From contig NZ_VIUE01000012.1 in the NCBI RefSeq assembly GCF_007828215.1, positions 62,001 through 126,000 of the forward strand: 64,000 bases of DNA, given 5' to 3'. The notes under the pieces were generated by a model. It had not been told where the DNA came from and ran no database searches. It saw nothing but the letters and a program-made list of their open reading frames with translations. Positions 16,876 to 26,917 of this stretch are shown one piece after another; positions within the stretch are counted from its first letter, which is position 1, and the number at the start of each line of letters is the position of its first letter. The translations under genes were made by a program, and so were the position numbers. The DNA comes from Pseudomonas sp. SJZ074 (lineage in GTDB: Bacteria > Pseudomonadota > Gammaproteobacteria > Pseudomonadales > Pseudomonadaceae).

Positions 16876-19326
16876 ATGGCCTCGCCAGCCTCTAATTTCT
16901 TCTTCTCCCGGCTCGGCGTTGCCGCCGCCGTGGCCAGTGTGCTCGGTTTGAGCGGTTGCCAGGCCTGGAATACCCAGGACAGCGTCCCGCCGACTTCCGG
17001 CGTGCAACCACTCAAGGGGCTGGCGCAGAACGTCTCGGTTCGACGCAATGCCATGGGCATGCCGCTGATCGAGAGCAACAGCTTCCATGATGCGCTGTTC
17101 GCCCTCGGCTATGTCCACGCCAGCGACCGCATCACCCAGATGGTGACCATGCGCCTGTTGGCCCAGGGTCGGCTGGCGGAAATGTCCGGAGCCGAACGGC
17201 TGGACGTCGACCGCTACATGCGTGCGGTCAATCTGAAGAAAAGTGCCGACGAGCTGTACAAGGCTTCGTCGCCGCGGCTCAAACGCTTCTTCGAAGTCTA
17301 CGCCCGTGGCGTCAACGCCTACTTGTTCCGCTACCGCGACAAACTGCCGTCGGACCTGGCCACCACCGGTTACAAGCCCGAATACTGGAAGCCGGAGGAT
17401 TCGGCGCTGATGTTCTGCCTGCTGAACTTCAGCCAGTCGGCCAACCTGCCGGAAGAAATCGCCGCCCTGGTCATGGCCCAGACGGTCAACCAGGACAAAC
17501 TGGCCTGGCTGACCCCATCTTACCCGGACGAACCCCTGCCCCAAGGCGAGGCCGACAAACTTCAGGGTCTGCGACTCAACGGCCAGATCCCGGGCCTGAA
17601 CGAAATCAGCAACGCCACTCGCCAATTGGCCGAACTGAACCTGTTGGGTGCCAGGTCTTCGAACAGCTGGGCCATGGCCCCGCAACGCAGCCGCAACGGC
17701 AAGAGCCTGCTGGCGAGCGACAGCCATGGACCACTGGGCGTGCCGTCGTTGTGGAGTGTGGTGCAGATTCGCGCGCCCAAATATCAGGCGGCCGGTGTTT
17801 CCCTGGCCGGCATCCCGCTGATCCTGGCCGGCTACAACGGTGATGTGGCCTGGAGCATGACCAGCGTCCAAGGGGACAACCAGGACCTGTTCCTGGAAAA
17901 AATCCGACGCCAGGGCAATGGCTTGTCCTACGAGGTCAACGGCAAATGGCAGCCGGCGATGTTGCGCAACGAAACCTACTTCGTCAAAGGTCAGCGGTCG
18001 ATTCGCGAAGCCGTGTACGAAACCCGCCATGGCCCACTGCTCAACAGCGTCCAGGGTCTGGCCACGGCCAATGGCTTTGGCCTGGCCTTGCAGACGCCGA
18101 GCCTCACCGACGACAAGACCCTGGACGCATTCTTCGACCTGTCCCGGGCCCAGAGCGCCGAGAAAGCCTCCGACGCAAGCCGTGAAATCCGGGCCATGGC
18201 GGTGAACCTGGTGTTTGCCGATGCCAGCCACATCGGCTGGCAGGTCACCGGGCGCTATCCGAACCGCCGTGAAGGCGAAGGCCTGTTGCCGTCGCCGGGC
18301 TGGGACGGTCGCTACGACTGGGAAGGCTACGCCGACCCAATGGCGCACCCTTACGATCAGGACCCGAGCCAGGGTTGGCTAGGCAACGCCAACCAGCGGG
18401 TCATTCCCCATGGCTACGGCATGCAGCTGTCCAACTCCTGGGCCGCACCGGAACGTGGCGAGCGCCTGGCCGAACTGGCCGGCGCCGGCAAGCACGACGT
18501 CCGCAGCCTGACCGCCATGCAATACGACCAGACCACGACGTTCGCGGCCAAACTCAAGAAAGTCTTTGAGGCCCCGGGCATGGCTCAGCCCCTCAAGCAG
18601 GCCATCGAAGCCCTGCCAGTGGCTGACCGGGCCAAGGCCCGCGAAGCCTATACCCGCCTGATGGCGTTCGATGGCCGACTCAGCCCGACCTCCGCCGATG
18701 CAGCGCTCTATGAACTGTTCCTGCAAGAAAGCATGAAGCAGATTTTCCTCGACGAACTGGGCCCGGAGAGCAGCCCGGCGTGGAAAGCACTGGTTGCCAA
18801 CGGCGAACTGTCCTATTCGGCCCAGGCCGATCACTTGCTGGGACGCGAGGACAGCCCGTTCTGGGATGACGTGCGTACGCCGCAAAAAGAAGACAAGGCC
18901 GTTATCCTCGCCCGCAGCCTGGCCGCGACCATCAGTGCCGGTGACAGCCAATTGGGTAGCGACCATAAGGCCTGGCAGTGGGGCAAATTGCACAACTATG
19001 CATGGAAGAATGGCAACGGCCAGGTCGTAAGCGGTCCGCTATCTGCCGGCGGCGACGCCACCACGCTCAATGTTGCGGCATTCGCCTGGGGCCAGGACTT
19101 CAACGCCACCCAGGCGCCGGACATGCGCTTCATCGTCGATCTCGGCCAGCCCGAACCGTTGATGGTCCAGGGCGGTGTCGGCCAGTCGGGCAACCCGGCC
19201 AGCCCCAACTACCTCATCGGCGCCGATCCGTGGATCAAGGGGCAATACCAGAACCTGCCGCTGCAACCGCAGAACTTTGACCGGGCGTATGGCAAGACTC
19301 GTCTGACCCTCGTTCCCGGTAAGTAA
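16876..19326 (+). CDS. Penicillin acylase family lipoprotein (Ntn hydrolase)
   Basis: An 816-residue protein with a signal peptide ending in the lipobox GLSGC. It belongs to the penicillin/acyl-homoserine-lactone acylase family, made as one chain and self-cleaved into two subunits. The likely N-terminal nucleophile of the beta chain is Ser262 in ARSSNSWAM, where the family has a (G/S)SNxW pattern. Downstream are [27 protein letters not shown] and the beta-chain Asn/Asp elements. I choose ATG 16876 because AGGAG precedes it and the signal peptide starts there. Substrate is unpredictable: AHL lactones, beta-lactams or other N-acyl compounds. It is transcribed alone. Confidence 0.85.
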   Translation: MASPASNFFFSRLGVAAAVASVLGLSGCQAWNTQDSVPPTSGVQPLKGLAQNVSVRRNAMGMPLIESNSFHDALFALGYVHASDRITQMVTMRLLAQGRLAEMSGAERLDVDRYMRAVNLKKSADELYKASSPRLKRFFEVYARGVNAYLFRYRDKLPSDLATTGYKPEYWKPEDSALMFCLLNFSQSANLPEEIAALVMAQTVNQDKLAWLTPSYPDEPLPQGEADKLQGLRLNGQIPGLNEISNATRQLAELNLLGARSSNSWAMAPQRSRNGKSLLASDSHGPLGVPSLWSVVQIRAPKYQAAGVSLAGIPLILAGYNGDVAWSMTSVQGDNQDLFLEKIRRQGNGLSYEVNGKWQPAMLRNETYFVKGQRSIREAVYETRHGPLLNSVQGLATANGFGLALQTPSLTDDKTLDAFFDLSRAQSAEKASDASREIRAMAVNLVFADASHIGWQVTGRYPNRREGEGLLPSPGWDGRYDWEGYADPMAHPYDQDPSQGWLGNANQRVIPHGYGMQLSNSWAAPERGERLAELAGAGKHDVRSLTAMQYDQTTTFAAKLKKVFEAPGMAQPLKQAIEALPVADRAKAREAYTRLMAFDGRLSPTSADAALYELFLQESMKQIFLDELGPESSPAWKALVANGELSYSAQADHLLGREDSPFWDDVRTPQKEDKAVILARSLAATISAGDSQLGSDHKAWQWGKLHNYAWKNGNGQVVSGPLSAGGDATTLNVAAFAWGQDFNATQAPDMRFIVDLGQPEPLMVQGGVGQSGNPASPNYLIGADPWIKGQYQNLPLQPQNFDRAYGKTRLTLVPGK

Positions 19327-19342
19327 CAGCAATACTCCTCCC

Positions 19343-19372
19343 TGTGGCGAGGGGATTTATCCCCTCGCCACA
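19343..19372. repeat. Palindrome, REP family B (solo)
   Basis: TGTGGCGAGGGGATTTATCC and its complement form one perfect palindrome, just after the acylase stop. Confidence 0.9.
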
Positions 19373-19473
19373 TTTGTCTATCTTGTCTGCTGATCTTGTC
19401 GTACCCAAACCCGATAGAACTTCTCCCCCCGCCCTCGCCTCTACCTGACAAGCCCATCGCCACGGTTGTTTGC

Positions 19474-20499
19474 ATGGACCTTGTCATTGCCCGCCCCGAA
19501 GGCCTGTACTGCCCACCCGGGGACTTCTACATTGATCCCTGGCGCCCGGTCGAGCGCTCGGTCATCACCCACGCCCACGGTGATCATGCCCGCGGCGGCA
19601 ATCAACACTACCTGGCAGCGGCCCCCGGCGAAGGCATCCTGCGTTCGCGGCTGGGCCAGGACATCAATCTGCAGACCCTGCCCTACGGCGAGCGCCTGCA
19701 ACATCACGGCGTGACCTTGAGTTTTCATCCCGCCGGCCATGTGCTGGGATCGGCCCAGGTGCGGTTGGAATATGAAGGCGAGGTCTGGGTGGCATCCGGG
19801 GACTACAAAGTCGAACCCGACGGCACCTGCACGCCGTTCGAGCCTGTGCAATGTCATACGTTCATCACCGAATCCACGTTCGGCCTGCCCATCTATCGCT
19901 GGCAACCTCAAGCGCAGATATTCGACGAGATCAATCAGTGGTGGCGCGCCAACATCGCTGCCAACCGGGCCAGCGTGCTGTTCTGCTATTCCTTCGGCAA
20001 GGCCCAGCGGATTCTCCACGGCATCGACGCCAGCCTCGGCCCCATCCTCGCCCACGGCGCGGTGGAGCCGTTGAACCGGGTCTACCGCGAGGCCGGGGTT
20101 CATTTACCGCCGACGATTTATGCCGGTGACATCAAGAAGAACGACCCGATGATGGGCCAGGCCCTGGTCATTGCCCCACCGTCGGCCGGCGGCAGCACCT
20201 GGATGCGCCGTTTCGGCGACTACAGCGATGCCTTCGCCAGCGGCTGGATGCGCCTGCGGGGCACTCGACGGCGGCGTGGCGTGGACCGTGGCTTCGTGCT
20301 CTCCGATCACGCCGACTGGCCCGGCCTGCTCTGGGCCATCGAGCAGACCGGCGCCGAGCGGGTCATGGTCACGCACGGGTCGGTGGGTGTGCTGGTGCGA
20401 CATTTGTGCGAGCTCGGCCTCGACGCCCAGGGTTTCAGCACCGAATACGGCGACGATGAAGAAGACGTCATCGCCGCCACTGGCGAGGACGCATCGTGA
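19474..20499 (+). CDS. Ligase-associated DNA exonuclease (metallo-beta-lactamase fold)
   Basis: A 341-residue nuclease of the SNM1/Pso2-like metallo-beta-lactamase family. The metal motif is THAHGDHARGG, followed by HPAGHVLGSAQ and a C-terminal LSDHADWPGLL. These enzymes occur with an ATP-dependent ligase, an Lhr-type helicase and a phosphoesterase in a DNA damage module. Start: the ATG at 19474 begins the conserved MDLVIARPEGLYCPPGDFY; an upstream in-frame ATG at 19396 would add a poorly conserved leader. The ribosome site is weak. Its stop overlaps the GTG of the ligase by four bases. Confidence 0.9.
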   Translation: MDLVIARPEGLYCPPGDFYIDPWRPVERSVITHAHGDHARGGNQHYLAAAPGEGILRSRLGQDINLQTLPYGERLQHHGVTLSFHPAGHVLGSAQVRLEYEGEVWVASGDYKVEPDGTCTPFEPVQCHTFITESTFGLPIYRWQPQAQIFDEINQWWRANIAANRASVLFCYSFGKAQRILHGIDASLGPILAHGAVEPLNRVYREAGVHLPPTIYAGDIKKNDPMMGQALVIAPPSAGGSTWMRRFGDYSDAFASGWMRLRGTRRRRGVDRGFVLSDHADWPGLLWAIEQTGAERVMVTHGSVGVLVRHLCELGLDAQGFSTEYGDDEEDVIAATGEDAS

Positions 20500-22184
20500 A
20501 AGCCTTCGCCGACCTCTACGCCGACCTGGACGCCACCACCTCCAGCAATGCCAAGCTGGCCGCCATGCAGCGCTACTTCACCCAGGCGCCGCCCCAGGAT
20601 GCAGCGTGGGCTGTGTATTTCCTGTCCGGTGGCCGTCCCCGGCAATTGGTGCCGGTGAAAATCCTCCGGGACCTGGCCGTACAGGTCTCCGGTTTGTCGC
20701 CCTGGCTGTTCGAAGAAAGCTATCAGGCCGTGGGCGACCTGGCCGAAACCATTTCTCTGGTGTTGCCGGAGTCCCCCCACACCAGCGCCGAAGGATTGGC
20801 ACTGTGGATAGAAGAGAAACTGCTGCCGCTGCGTGGCGAAACGCCGGAGGTATTGGCGCTACGATTGCCCACCTTATGGGCACAACTCGACCGTTCGAGC
20901 CTGATGCTCTGTATCAAGCTCATCACCGGCAGTTTCCGGGTCGGGGTGTCCAAGCTGCTGGTGACCCGGGCGCTTGCGGGGATGGCCGGGCTGGACAGCA
21001 AACGGGTCGCCCAGCGCCTGGTGGGTTACACCGACCTGTCCCATCGCCCGACGGCCGAGGGATATCTCAAACTGATCGCCGCCGAATCCGAGGATGAACA
21101 TGCCCAACGTGGCGGTCAGCCGTATCCGTTTTTCCTGGCCCACGCCTTGTCCGCTCCGGTAGAGCAATTCGACGCGCTGCTGGGGCCGGCCAGCGATTGG
21201 CAGGTGGAATGGAAGTGGGACGGCATCCGCTCCCAGGTGATCAAGCGCGACGGCCATCTGTGGGTCTGGTCCCGGGGCGAAGAGTTGGTGACCGAGCGCT
21301 TCCCTGAATTGCATTCCCTGGTATCGATGCTGCCCGACGGCACGGTGATCGACGGCGAAATCGTGGTATGGAAAACCTCGCAACCGGTGACTGAGGAGGT
21401 CTTCGCTGCGGATGCGCCGCTGCAACCGGCCGTACAGCCGTTCGCCCTGTTGCAACAGCGCATCGGTCGCAAGATCCTGAGCAAGAAGGTCCTCGAAGAC
21501 GCGCCGGTGGTGGTGATGGCCTACGACTTGCTGGAATGGCAAGGAGAAGATTGGCGCAACCGTCCCCAGGCCGAACGCCGTGATCAGTTGGAGGCACTGA
21601 TCGCAGGTATCCAGAGCCCGGTTCTGCTGCCGTCGCCGATCGTCTCCGGCCAGGACTGGCTCGACCTCGCCCGCCAGCGCGAAGCGTCCCGTAGCCTCGG
21701 CGTCGAGGGCATGATGCTCAAGGCGCGCAACGCGCTGTATGGCGTCGGCCGGACCAAGGACATGGGTGTGTGGTGGAAATGGAAAATCGACCCGTTCAGC
21801 GTCGACGCCGTGTTGATCTACGCCCAACGCGGTCATGGTCGGCGCGCCAGCCTGTACAGCGATTACACCTTCGCCGTCTGGGACAATCCGCCGGGCAGCC
21901 GCGAGCGCAGCCTGGTGCCGTTCGCCAAGGCCTACTCGGGGCTGACCGATGAGGAAATGCGCCAGGTCGACAGCATCGTGCGCAAGACCACCGTGGAGAA
22001 GTTCGGTCCGGTCAGCAGCGTCACGCCCACCCTGGTCTTCGAGTTGGGCTTCGAGGGCATTGCCTTGTCCAACCGCCACAAGAGCGGGATCGCAGTGCGG
22101 TTTCCGAGGATGTTGCGCTGGCGCCAGGACAAGACCGTGGAAGAGGCCGATACCCTGGCAACGCTTCAGGATCTGCTGAAGTAA
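20496..22184 (+). CDS. ATP-dependent DNA ligase of the Lhr/exonuclease-associated type
   Basis: A 562-residue ATP-dependent ligase. The nucleotidyl lysine is Lys240 in WKWDGIR. Later motifs include DGEIVVW, GVEGMMLKARNALYGVGR and WWKWKIDP. An N-terminal domain of about 200 residues is as in the bacterial 'cisplatin damage response' type of ligase. The start is GTG, within a GTGA overlap with the exonuclease stop, so the two are translationally coupled. It is distinct from LigA (NAD) and from LigD. A single REP-B palindrome follows. Confidence 0.93.
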   Translation: MKAFADLYADLDATTSSNAKLAAMQRYFTQAPPQDAAWAVYFLSGGRPRQLVPVKILRDLAVQVSGLSPWLFEESYQAVGDLAETISLVLPESPHTSAEGLALWIEEKLLPLRGETPEVLALRLPTLWAQLDRSSLMLCIKLITGSFRVGVSKLLVTRALAGMAGLDSKRVAQRLVGYTDLSHRPTAEGYLKLIAAESEDEHAQRGGQPYPFFLAHALSAPVEQFDALLGPASDWQVEWKWDGIRSQVIKRDGHLWVWSRGEELVTERFPELHSLVSMLPDGTVIDGEIVVWKTSQPVTEEVFAADAPLQPAVQPFALLQQRIGRKILSKKVLEDAPVVVMAYDLLEWQGEDWRNRPQAERRDQLEALIAGIQSPVLLPSPIVSGQDWLDLARQREASRSLGVEGMMLKARNALYGVGRTKDMGVWWKWKIDPFSVDAVLIYAQRGHGRRASLYSDYTFAVWDNPPGSRERSLVPFAKAYSGLTDEEMRQVDSIVRKTTVEKFGPVSSVTPTLVFELGFEGIALSNRHKSGIAVRFPRMLRWRQDKTVEEADTLATLQDLLK

Positions 22185-22208
22185 GCTCTGCGTGGTTGCA
22201 CTATCAAT

Positions 22209-22238
22209 TGTGGCGAGGGGATAAATCCCCTCGCCACA
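22209..22238. repeat. Palindrome, REP family B (solo)
   Basis: TGTGGCGAGGGGATAAATCC with its complement. It lies in the 281-base gap before the ABC transporter operon, which otherwise holds its promoter region and no gene. Confidence 0.9.
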
Positions 22239-22466
22239 GAACATACTTCTTGCCAGTCCCATGAAGCACCATCCCGGTGCACCTTTTGTTGTACGATCTC
22301 ATCCGCGCACCAACGCGTTCCACCACTGCTCGCCGAAGCTTTTAAAACACTTGTTCGGCACTCTGGTTCGGAAATTGCTACCTTTATGCCGTCTTACCGT
22401 TCTTGCCTTCACCGGTAACAAAACTTATGCGCCACAAGCGCCCATCATGGTTTTAGGGACTCGATA

Positions 22467-23249
22467 ATGAAAAAAGCACTGCTGACCCTTTCTGCACTGG
22501 CATTGTGCATGGCCGCCGGCGCCGCTACGGCCAAGGAATACAAGGAACTGCGTTTTGGTGTCGACCCGTCCTATGCTCCATTTGAATCCAAGGCCGCCGA
22601 TGGCAGCCTGGTAGGTTTCGATATCGACCTGGGCAATGCGATCTGCGCCGAATTGAAGGTCAAATGCAAATGGGTCGAAAGCGACTTCGACGGCATGATC
22701 CCAGGCCTCAAGGCCAAGAAATTCGACGGCGTGATCTCGTCCATGACCGTGACTCCAGCGCGGGAAAAAGTCATCGACTTCTCCAGCGAACTGTTCTCGG
22801 GCCCAACGGCTTATGTATTCAAGAAAGGCTCGGGCCTGAGCGCAGACGTCGCCTCGCTCAAAGGCAAGACCGTCGGCTATGAACAAGGCACCATCCAGGA
22901 AGCCTATGCCAAGGCCGTGCTCGACAAGGCCGGTGTCAAGACCCAGGCCTACGCCAACCAGGACCAGGTCTATGCCGACCTGACCTCCGGCCGCCTCGAT
23001 GCGGCAATCCAGGACATGCTGCAAGCCGAACTGGGCTTCATGAAAACGCCGAAAGGTGCCGACTATGAGGTCAGCAAACCGGTGGACAGCGAACTGCTGC
23101 CGGCCAAGACCGCCATCGGTATCAACAAAGGTAACAAAGAGCTGAAGGCTCTTTTGGATAAAGGTATCAAAGCGTTACACGACGACGGCACGTACGCCGA
23201 AATCCAGAAAAAACACTTTGGCGATCTGAATCTGTACAGCGGCAAATAA
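22467..23249 (+). CDS. Basic amino acid ABC transporter, periplasmic binding protein (HisJ/ArgT/AotJ type)
   Basis: A 260-residue family 3 solute-binding protein with a signal peptide cleaved near AGAATA. The ligand site elements of the lysine/arginine/ornithine/histidine binders are present: YAPFESK, GFDIDLGNAICAELK, FDGMIPGLKAKKFD, ISSMTVTPAREKVIDFS. This matches Salmonella ArgT/HisJ more than polar amino acid binders in general. It is the first gene of a five-gene operon whose order (binding protein, two permeases, AotO-like protein, ATPase) matches P. aeruginosa aotJQMOP. A hairpin after this gene may let it be expressed above the permeases. Confidence 0.92.
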   Translation: MKKALLTLSALALCMAAGAATAKEYKELRFGVDPSYAPFESKAADGSLVGFDIDLGNAICAELKVKCKWVESDFDGMIPGLKAKKFDGVISSMTVTPAREKVIDFSSELFSGPTAYVFKKGSGLSADVASLKGKTVGYEQGTIQEAYAKAVLDKAGVKTQAYANQDQVYADLTSGRLDAAIQDMLQAELGFMKTPKGADYEVSKPVDSELLPAKTAIGINKGNKELKALLDKGIKALHDDGTYAEIQKKHFGDLNLYSGK

Positions 23250-23255
23250 TGCGCG

Positions 23256-23286
23256 GCGCCCATCCGCTCACGGATGGGCGCTTTTT
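23256..23286 (+). terminator. Attenuator-like hairpin after the binding-protein gene
   Basis: GCGCCCATCCG and its complement with a CTCA loop, followed by five T's. It lies between the binding protein and first permease genes of the same operon, a common arrangement that gives excess binding protein. Confidence 0.8.
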
Positions 23287-23306
23287 GACTGCCAAAGGCC
23301 TCTTTC

Positions 23307-24035
23307 ATGTTCGAACAACTCCTACAAAATCTGGGGCTCTCCGCCTTCAGCCTGCAGGGCTTTGGCCCGCTGCTGATGCAAGGCACCTGGATGACCATAA
23401 AACTGGCGGCCTTGTCGCTATTATTGAGCGTCTTGCTCGGCCTGCTGGGCGCCAGCGCCAAGCTGTCCCCGGTCAAACTGCTGCGGATCCCGGCCCAGCT
23501 CTACACCACGCTGATTCGCGGCGTACCAGACCTGGTGCTGATGCTGTTGATTTTCTACAGCCTGCAAACCTGGCTGACCTCTTTTACCGACTTCATGGAA
23601 TGGGAATACATCGAGATCGACCCATTCGGCGCCGGGGTGATCACCCTGGGCTTCATCTATGGCGCATACTTCACCGAGACCTTTCGCGGCGCGATCCTCG
23701 CGGTACCCAGGGGCCAGGTCGAAGCCGCCACCGCATATGGCCTCAAGCGTGGCCAGCGTTTCCGCTTCGTGGTGTTTCCGCAGATGATGCGCTTTGCCCT
23801 GCCGGGGATCGGCAACAACTGGATGGTGATGCTCAAGGCCACCGCGCTGGTATCGATCATCGGCCTGGCCGACCTGGTCAAGGCGGCCCAGGATGCGGGC
23901 AAGAGCACCTATCAGCTGTTCTACTTCCTGGTGCTGGCGGCGCTGATCTACTTGCTGATTACCAGCGCGTCCAATTTCATTCTGCGCAGGCTTGAACGCC
24001 GCTACGCCGCCGGAGCACGGGAGGCGGTGCGATGA
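23307..24035 (+). CDS. Basic amino acid ABC transporter permease (HisQ/AotQ type)
   Basis: A 242-residue inner-membrane permease with five predicted helices. The cytoplasmic EAA loop that contacts the ATPase reads EAATAYGLKRGQRFRFVVFPQ. The N-terminal TMD matches the amino acid permease family (TLIRGVPDLVLMLLIFY). Its stop overlaps the ATG of the second permease by four bases (ATGA). Confidence 0.92.
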   Translation: MFEQLLQNLGLSAFSLQGFGPLLMQGTWMTIKLAALSLLLSVLLGLLGASAKLSPVKLLRIPAQLYTTLIRGVPDLVLMLLIFYSLQTWLTSFTDFMEWEYIEIDPFGAGVITLGFIYGAYFTETFRGAILAVPRGQVEAATAYGLKRGQRFRFVVFPQMMRFALPGIGNNWMVMLKATALVSIIGLADLVKAAQDAGKSTYQLFYFLVLAALIYLLITSASNFILRRLERRYAAGAREAVR

Positions 24036-24742
24036 TCGAACTTCTACAAGAGTACTGGCGGCCGTTCCTCTACAGCGACGGCGTCAACGTCACGGGCCTG
24101 GCGATGACCCTGTGGTTGCTCAGCGCTTCGTTGCTGATCGGCTTCCTCGTCTCGATCCCGCTGTCCATCGCCCGGGTTTCGCCCAAGCGCGCCGTGCGCT
24201 GGCCGGTGCAGTTCTATACGTACCTGTTCCGTGGCACACCGCTCTATATCCAGTTGCTGATCTGCTATACCGGTATCTACAGCATCGCGGCGGTGCGCGC
24301 ACAGCCCTTGCTCGACAGCTTCTTTCGCGATGCGATGAACTGCACGATCCTGGCCTTCGCCCTGAACACCTGCGCCTACACCACGGAGATCTTTGCCGGG
24401 GCGATCCGCAGCATGAACCACGGCGAAGTCGAAGCGGCCAAGGCCTATGGCCTGACCGGCTGGAAACTCTATGCCTATGTGATCATGCCCTCGGCGCTGC
24501 GGCGCTCGCTGCCTTACTACAGCAACGAAGTGATCCTGATGCTGCACTCGACGACCGTGGCATTCACCGCTACCGTTCCAGACGTGCTGAAAGTGGCCCG
24601 GGATGCCAACTCGGCCACCTTCCTGACCTTCCAGTCGTTCGGGATCGCCGCGTTGATCTACCTGACCGTCACGTTCGCACTGGTAGGCCTCTTCCGCCTC
24701 GCCGAGCGCCGCTGGCTGGCCTTTCTCGGGCCGACTCATTAG
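24032..24742 (+). CDS. Basic amino acid ABC transporter permease (HisM/AotM type)
   Basis: A 236-residue permease, partner of the preceding gene in a heterodimeric membrane channel. It has the FRGTPLYIQLLICYTGIY segment of HisM-like proteins and the EAA loop EAAKAYGLTGWKLYAYVIMP. Start ATG lies in a four-base overlap with the upstream gene. The next gene begins 18 bases after its stop. Confidence 0.92.
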   Translation: MIELLQEYWRPFLYSDGVNVTGLAMTLWLLSASLLIGFLVSIPLSIARVSPKRAVRWPVQFYTYLFRGTPLYIQLLICYTGIYSIAAVRAQPLLDSFFRDAMNCTILAFALNTCAYTTEIFAGAIRSMNHGEVEAAKAYGLTGWKLYAYVIMPSALRRSLPYYSNEVILMLHSTTVAFTATVPDVLKVARDANSATFLTFQSFGIAALIYLTVTFALVGLFRLAERRWLAFLGPTH

Positions 24743-24760
24743 TCCAGGACACACAAGCAA

Positions 24761-25879
24761 ATGCGCCACCAGATCCATGACCTGCTGGCCCCATTGCCGG
24801 GGACCGCACGCAAGATCCACAGCTTTCACTTCGGCCCGGAAAAAGCCGTCGGCAAGATCTACATCCAGTCGTCCCTGCATGCCGATGAACTGCCCGGTAT
24901 GCTGGTGGCCTGGCATCTCAAGCAACGCCTGGCGGAACTCGAGGCGTCCGGCCATCTGCGACACGAAATCGTCCTGGTGCCTGTGGCCAACCCCATCGGC
25001 CTCGAACAAGTGCTGATGGACGTGCCGCTGGGTCGCTACGAACTGGAGAGTGGGCAGAACTTCAACCGTCGCTTCATCGACCTGAGCGAGGAAGTCGGCA
25101 ACGAGATCGAAGAGCTGCTCACCCAGGATCCACAACACAACCTGATGCTCATCCGCACCAGCCTGCGCGATGCCCTTGCCCGGCAGACCGCGACCACGCA
25201 ACTGCAATCCCAGCGCCTGGTCCTGCAGCGACTGGCCTGTGACGCCGACATGGTGCTGGACCTGCATTGCGATTTCGAAGCCGTGGCGCACCTCTACACC
25301 ACGCCGGAAGCCTGGCCCCAGGTCGAGCCGCTGGCCCGCTACATCGGCGCCGAGGCCAGCCTGCTGGCCACCGACTCGGGCGGCCAGTCGTTCGATGAAT
25401 GCTTCACCCTGCTCTGGTGGCAACTCAAGGAACGTTTCGGCGAACGCTTCGAGATTCCCCTGGGCAGCTTTTCGGTCACCGTCGAATTGCGTGGCCAGGG
25501 CGACGTCAACCATGGGTTGGCGAGCCTCGATTGCCAGGCCCTGATCGAATACCTGATCCATTACGGCGCCATCGATGGCGAACCGGTGCCCCTGCCCGAG
25601 CTGCCTTATCCAGCCACGCCGCTGGCCGGCGTCGAGCCCGTGGCGACGCCCGTGGGCGGGCTGCTGGTCTACAGCGCCCTGCCTGGCGAGTATCTGGAAG
25701 CCGGTCAGTTGGTGGCGGAAATCATCGACCCGGTCAACGACACCGTCACCCCAATTCATTGCTGCAATGCCGGGCTGATGTATGCCCGCTCGCTGCGTCG
25801 CATGGCCTCCGCCGGCATGGTCATCGCCCATGTCGCCGGTGCCGAAGCCTACCGCAGCGGCTACCTACTTTCGCCTTGA
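24761..25879 (+). CDS. Succinylglutamate desuccinylase/aspartoacylase family protein, AotO-like
   Basis: A 372-residue M14-type zinc carboxypeptidase-fold protein. Zinc ligands are expected in SLHADELPG (His, Glu) and in DLHCDFEAV (His), with a catalytic Glu in [11 protein letters not shown]. The C-terminal domain includes [20 protein letters not shown], a lipoyl-like beta fold. It sits between permease and ATPase genes exactly as aotO does in the P. aeruginosa arginine/ornithine operon. The substrate is likely an N-acylated basic or acidic amino acid brought in by the transporter; that is inference. Confidence 0.85.
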   Translation: MRHQIHDLLAPLPGTARKIHSFHFGPEKAVGKIYIQSSLHADELPGMLVAWHLKQRLAELEASGHLRHEIVLVPVANPIGLEQVLMDVPLGRYELESGQNFNRRFIDLSEEVGNEIEELLTQDPQHNLMLIRTSLRDALARQTATTQLQSQRLVLQRLACDADMVLDLHCDFEAVAHLYTTPEAWPQVEPLARYIGAEASLLATDSGGQSFDECFTLLWWQLKERFGERFEIPLGSFSVTVELRGQGDVNHGLASLDCQALIEYLIHYGAIDGEPVPLPELPYPATPLAGVEPVATPVGGLLVYSALPGEYLEAGQLVAEIIDPVNDTVTPIHCCNAGLMYARSLRRMASAGMVIAHVAGAEAYRSGYLLSP

Positions 25880-25892
25880 GGATGCCTGTTCC

Positions 25893-26657
25893 ATGTACAA
25901 ACTGACCATCGAAGGCCTGCATAAAAGCTACGGCGAACATGAGGTGCTCAAGGGCGTTTCGCTCAAGGCCAAGACCGGCGACGTCATCAGCCTGATCGGC
26001 GCCAGCGGCTCGGGCAAGAGTACCTTCCTGCGCTGTATCAACTTCCTGGAACAACCCAACGACGGCGCCATGAGCCTGGACGGCCAGACGGTCCAGATGA
26101 TCAAGGACCGCCACGGCATGCACGTGGCCGATGCCGATGAACTGCAACGCATCCGCACACGCCTGGCCATGGTGTTCCAGCACTTCAACCTGTGGAGCCA
26201 CATGACCGTGCTGGAGAACATCACCATGGCACCTCGCCGGGTGTTGGGCATCAGCAAGCAGGAAGCCGACGAGCGGGCCCGTCGCTACCTCGACAAGGTC
26301 GGCCTGCCCGCGCGCGTGGCCGAGCAGTACCCGGCGTTCCTGTCCGGCGGCCAGCAGCAACGCGTGGCTATCGCCCGAGCCCTGGCGATGGAACCGGAAG
26401 TGATGCTGTTCGACGAACCGACCTCGGCCCTGGACCCGGAACTGGTGGGGGAAGTGTTGAAGGTCATCCAGGGGCTGGCCGAAGAAGGCCGGACCATGAT
26501 CATGGTGACCCACGAAATGAGCTTCGCCCGCAAAGTGTCGAACCAGGTGCTGTTCCTGCACCAAGGCCTGGTGGAGGAAGAAGGCGCACCGGAAGACGTG
26601 CTAGGCAATCCCAAGAGCGAGCGGCTGAAGCAGTTTCTCAGTGGCAACTTGAAATAA
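25893..26657 (+). CDS. Basic amino acid ABC transporter ATPase (HisP/AotP type)
   Basis: A 254-residue ABC ATPase that powers the two permeases. Walker A is GASGSGKST, the Q-loop is MVFQHFNLW, the signature is [15 protein letters not shown], Walker B is [14 protein letters not shown], and the switch His is MVTHEMSF. HisP-like features include the [20 protein letters not shown] insert. Start is ATG 25893, thirteen bases after the AotO-like stop. No argR follows, unlike in the P. aeruginosa aot operon; a REP-B element and then the helicase gene follow. Confidence 0.93.
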   Translation: MYKLTIEGLHKSYGEHEVLKGVSLKAKTGDVISLIGASGSGKSTFLRCINFLEQPNDGAMSLDGQTVQMIKDRHGMHVADADELQRIRTRLAMVFQHFNLWSHMTVLENITMAPRRVLGISKQEADERARRYLDKVGLPARVAEQYPAFLSGGQQQRVAIARALAMEPEVMLFDEPTSALDPELVGEVLKVIQGLAEEGRTMIMVTHEMSFARKVSNQVLFLHQGLVEEEGAPEDVLGNPKSERLKQFLSGNLK

Positions 26658-26687
26658 AACTGTTTTATCAGGACAGGGTGAAGAAGT

Positions 26688-26820
26688 TGTGGCGAGGGGA
26701 TTTATCTCCGCTGGGCCGCAAAGCGGCCCCTCAATCTGGCACCTCGGTGGGTCGGGCAGTTTGTCTTCAAGCTATCAGGGGCTGCCTCGCAGCCCAGCGG
26801 GGATAAATCCCCTCGCCACA
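26688..26820. repeat. Long REP doublet, family B
   Basis: Same organisation as the copy at 16619: TGTGGCGAGGGGATTTATC at one end, GGATAAATCCCCTCGCCACA at the other, with GGGCCGC/GCGGCCC inner pairs. Confidence 0.9.
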
Positions 26821-26917
26821 GATGCCTCTCCCGCCGCAATAATCTGCACAAGCCTTCAAACCTTTCCCCTGCCGCCGTGGTCACTGAGAGAACACTCCCA
26901 GGGCGCACGCGGCAGGC

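Noticed and set aside
16843..18348. 501-residue minus-strand frame opposite the acylase gene
   Set aside because: Antisense shadow; it extends through the acylase signal region with no start signal.
24044..25831. 595-residue minus-strand frame across the permease and AotO-like genes
   Set aside because: It spans two convincing plus-strand genes and their junction, has no domain, and is a GC-skew artefact.
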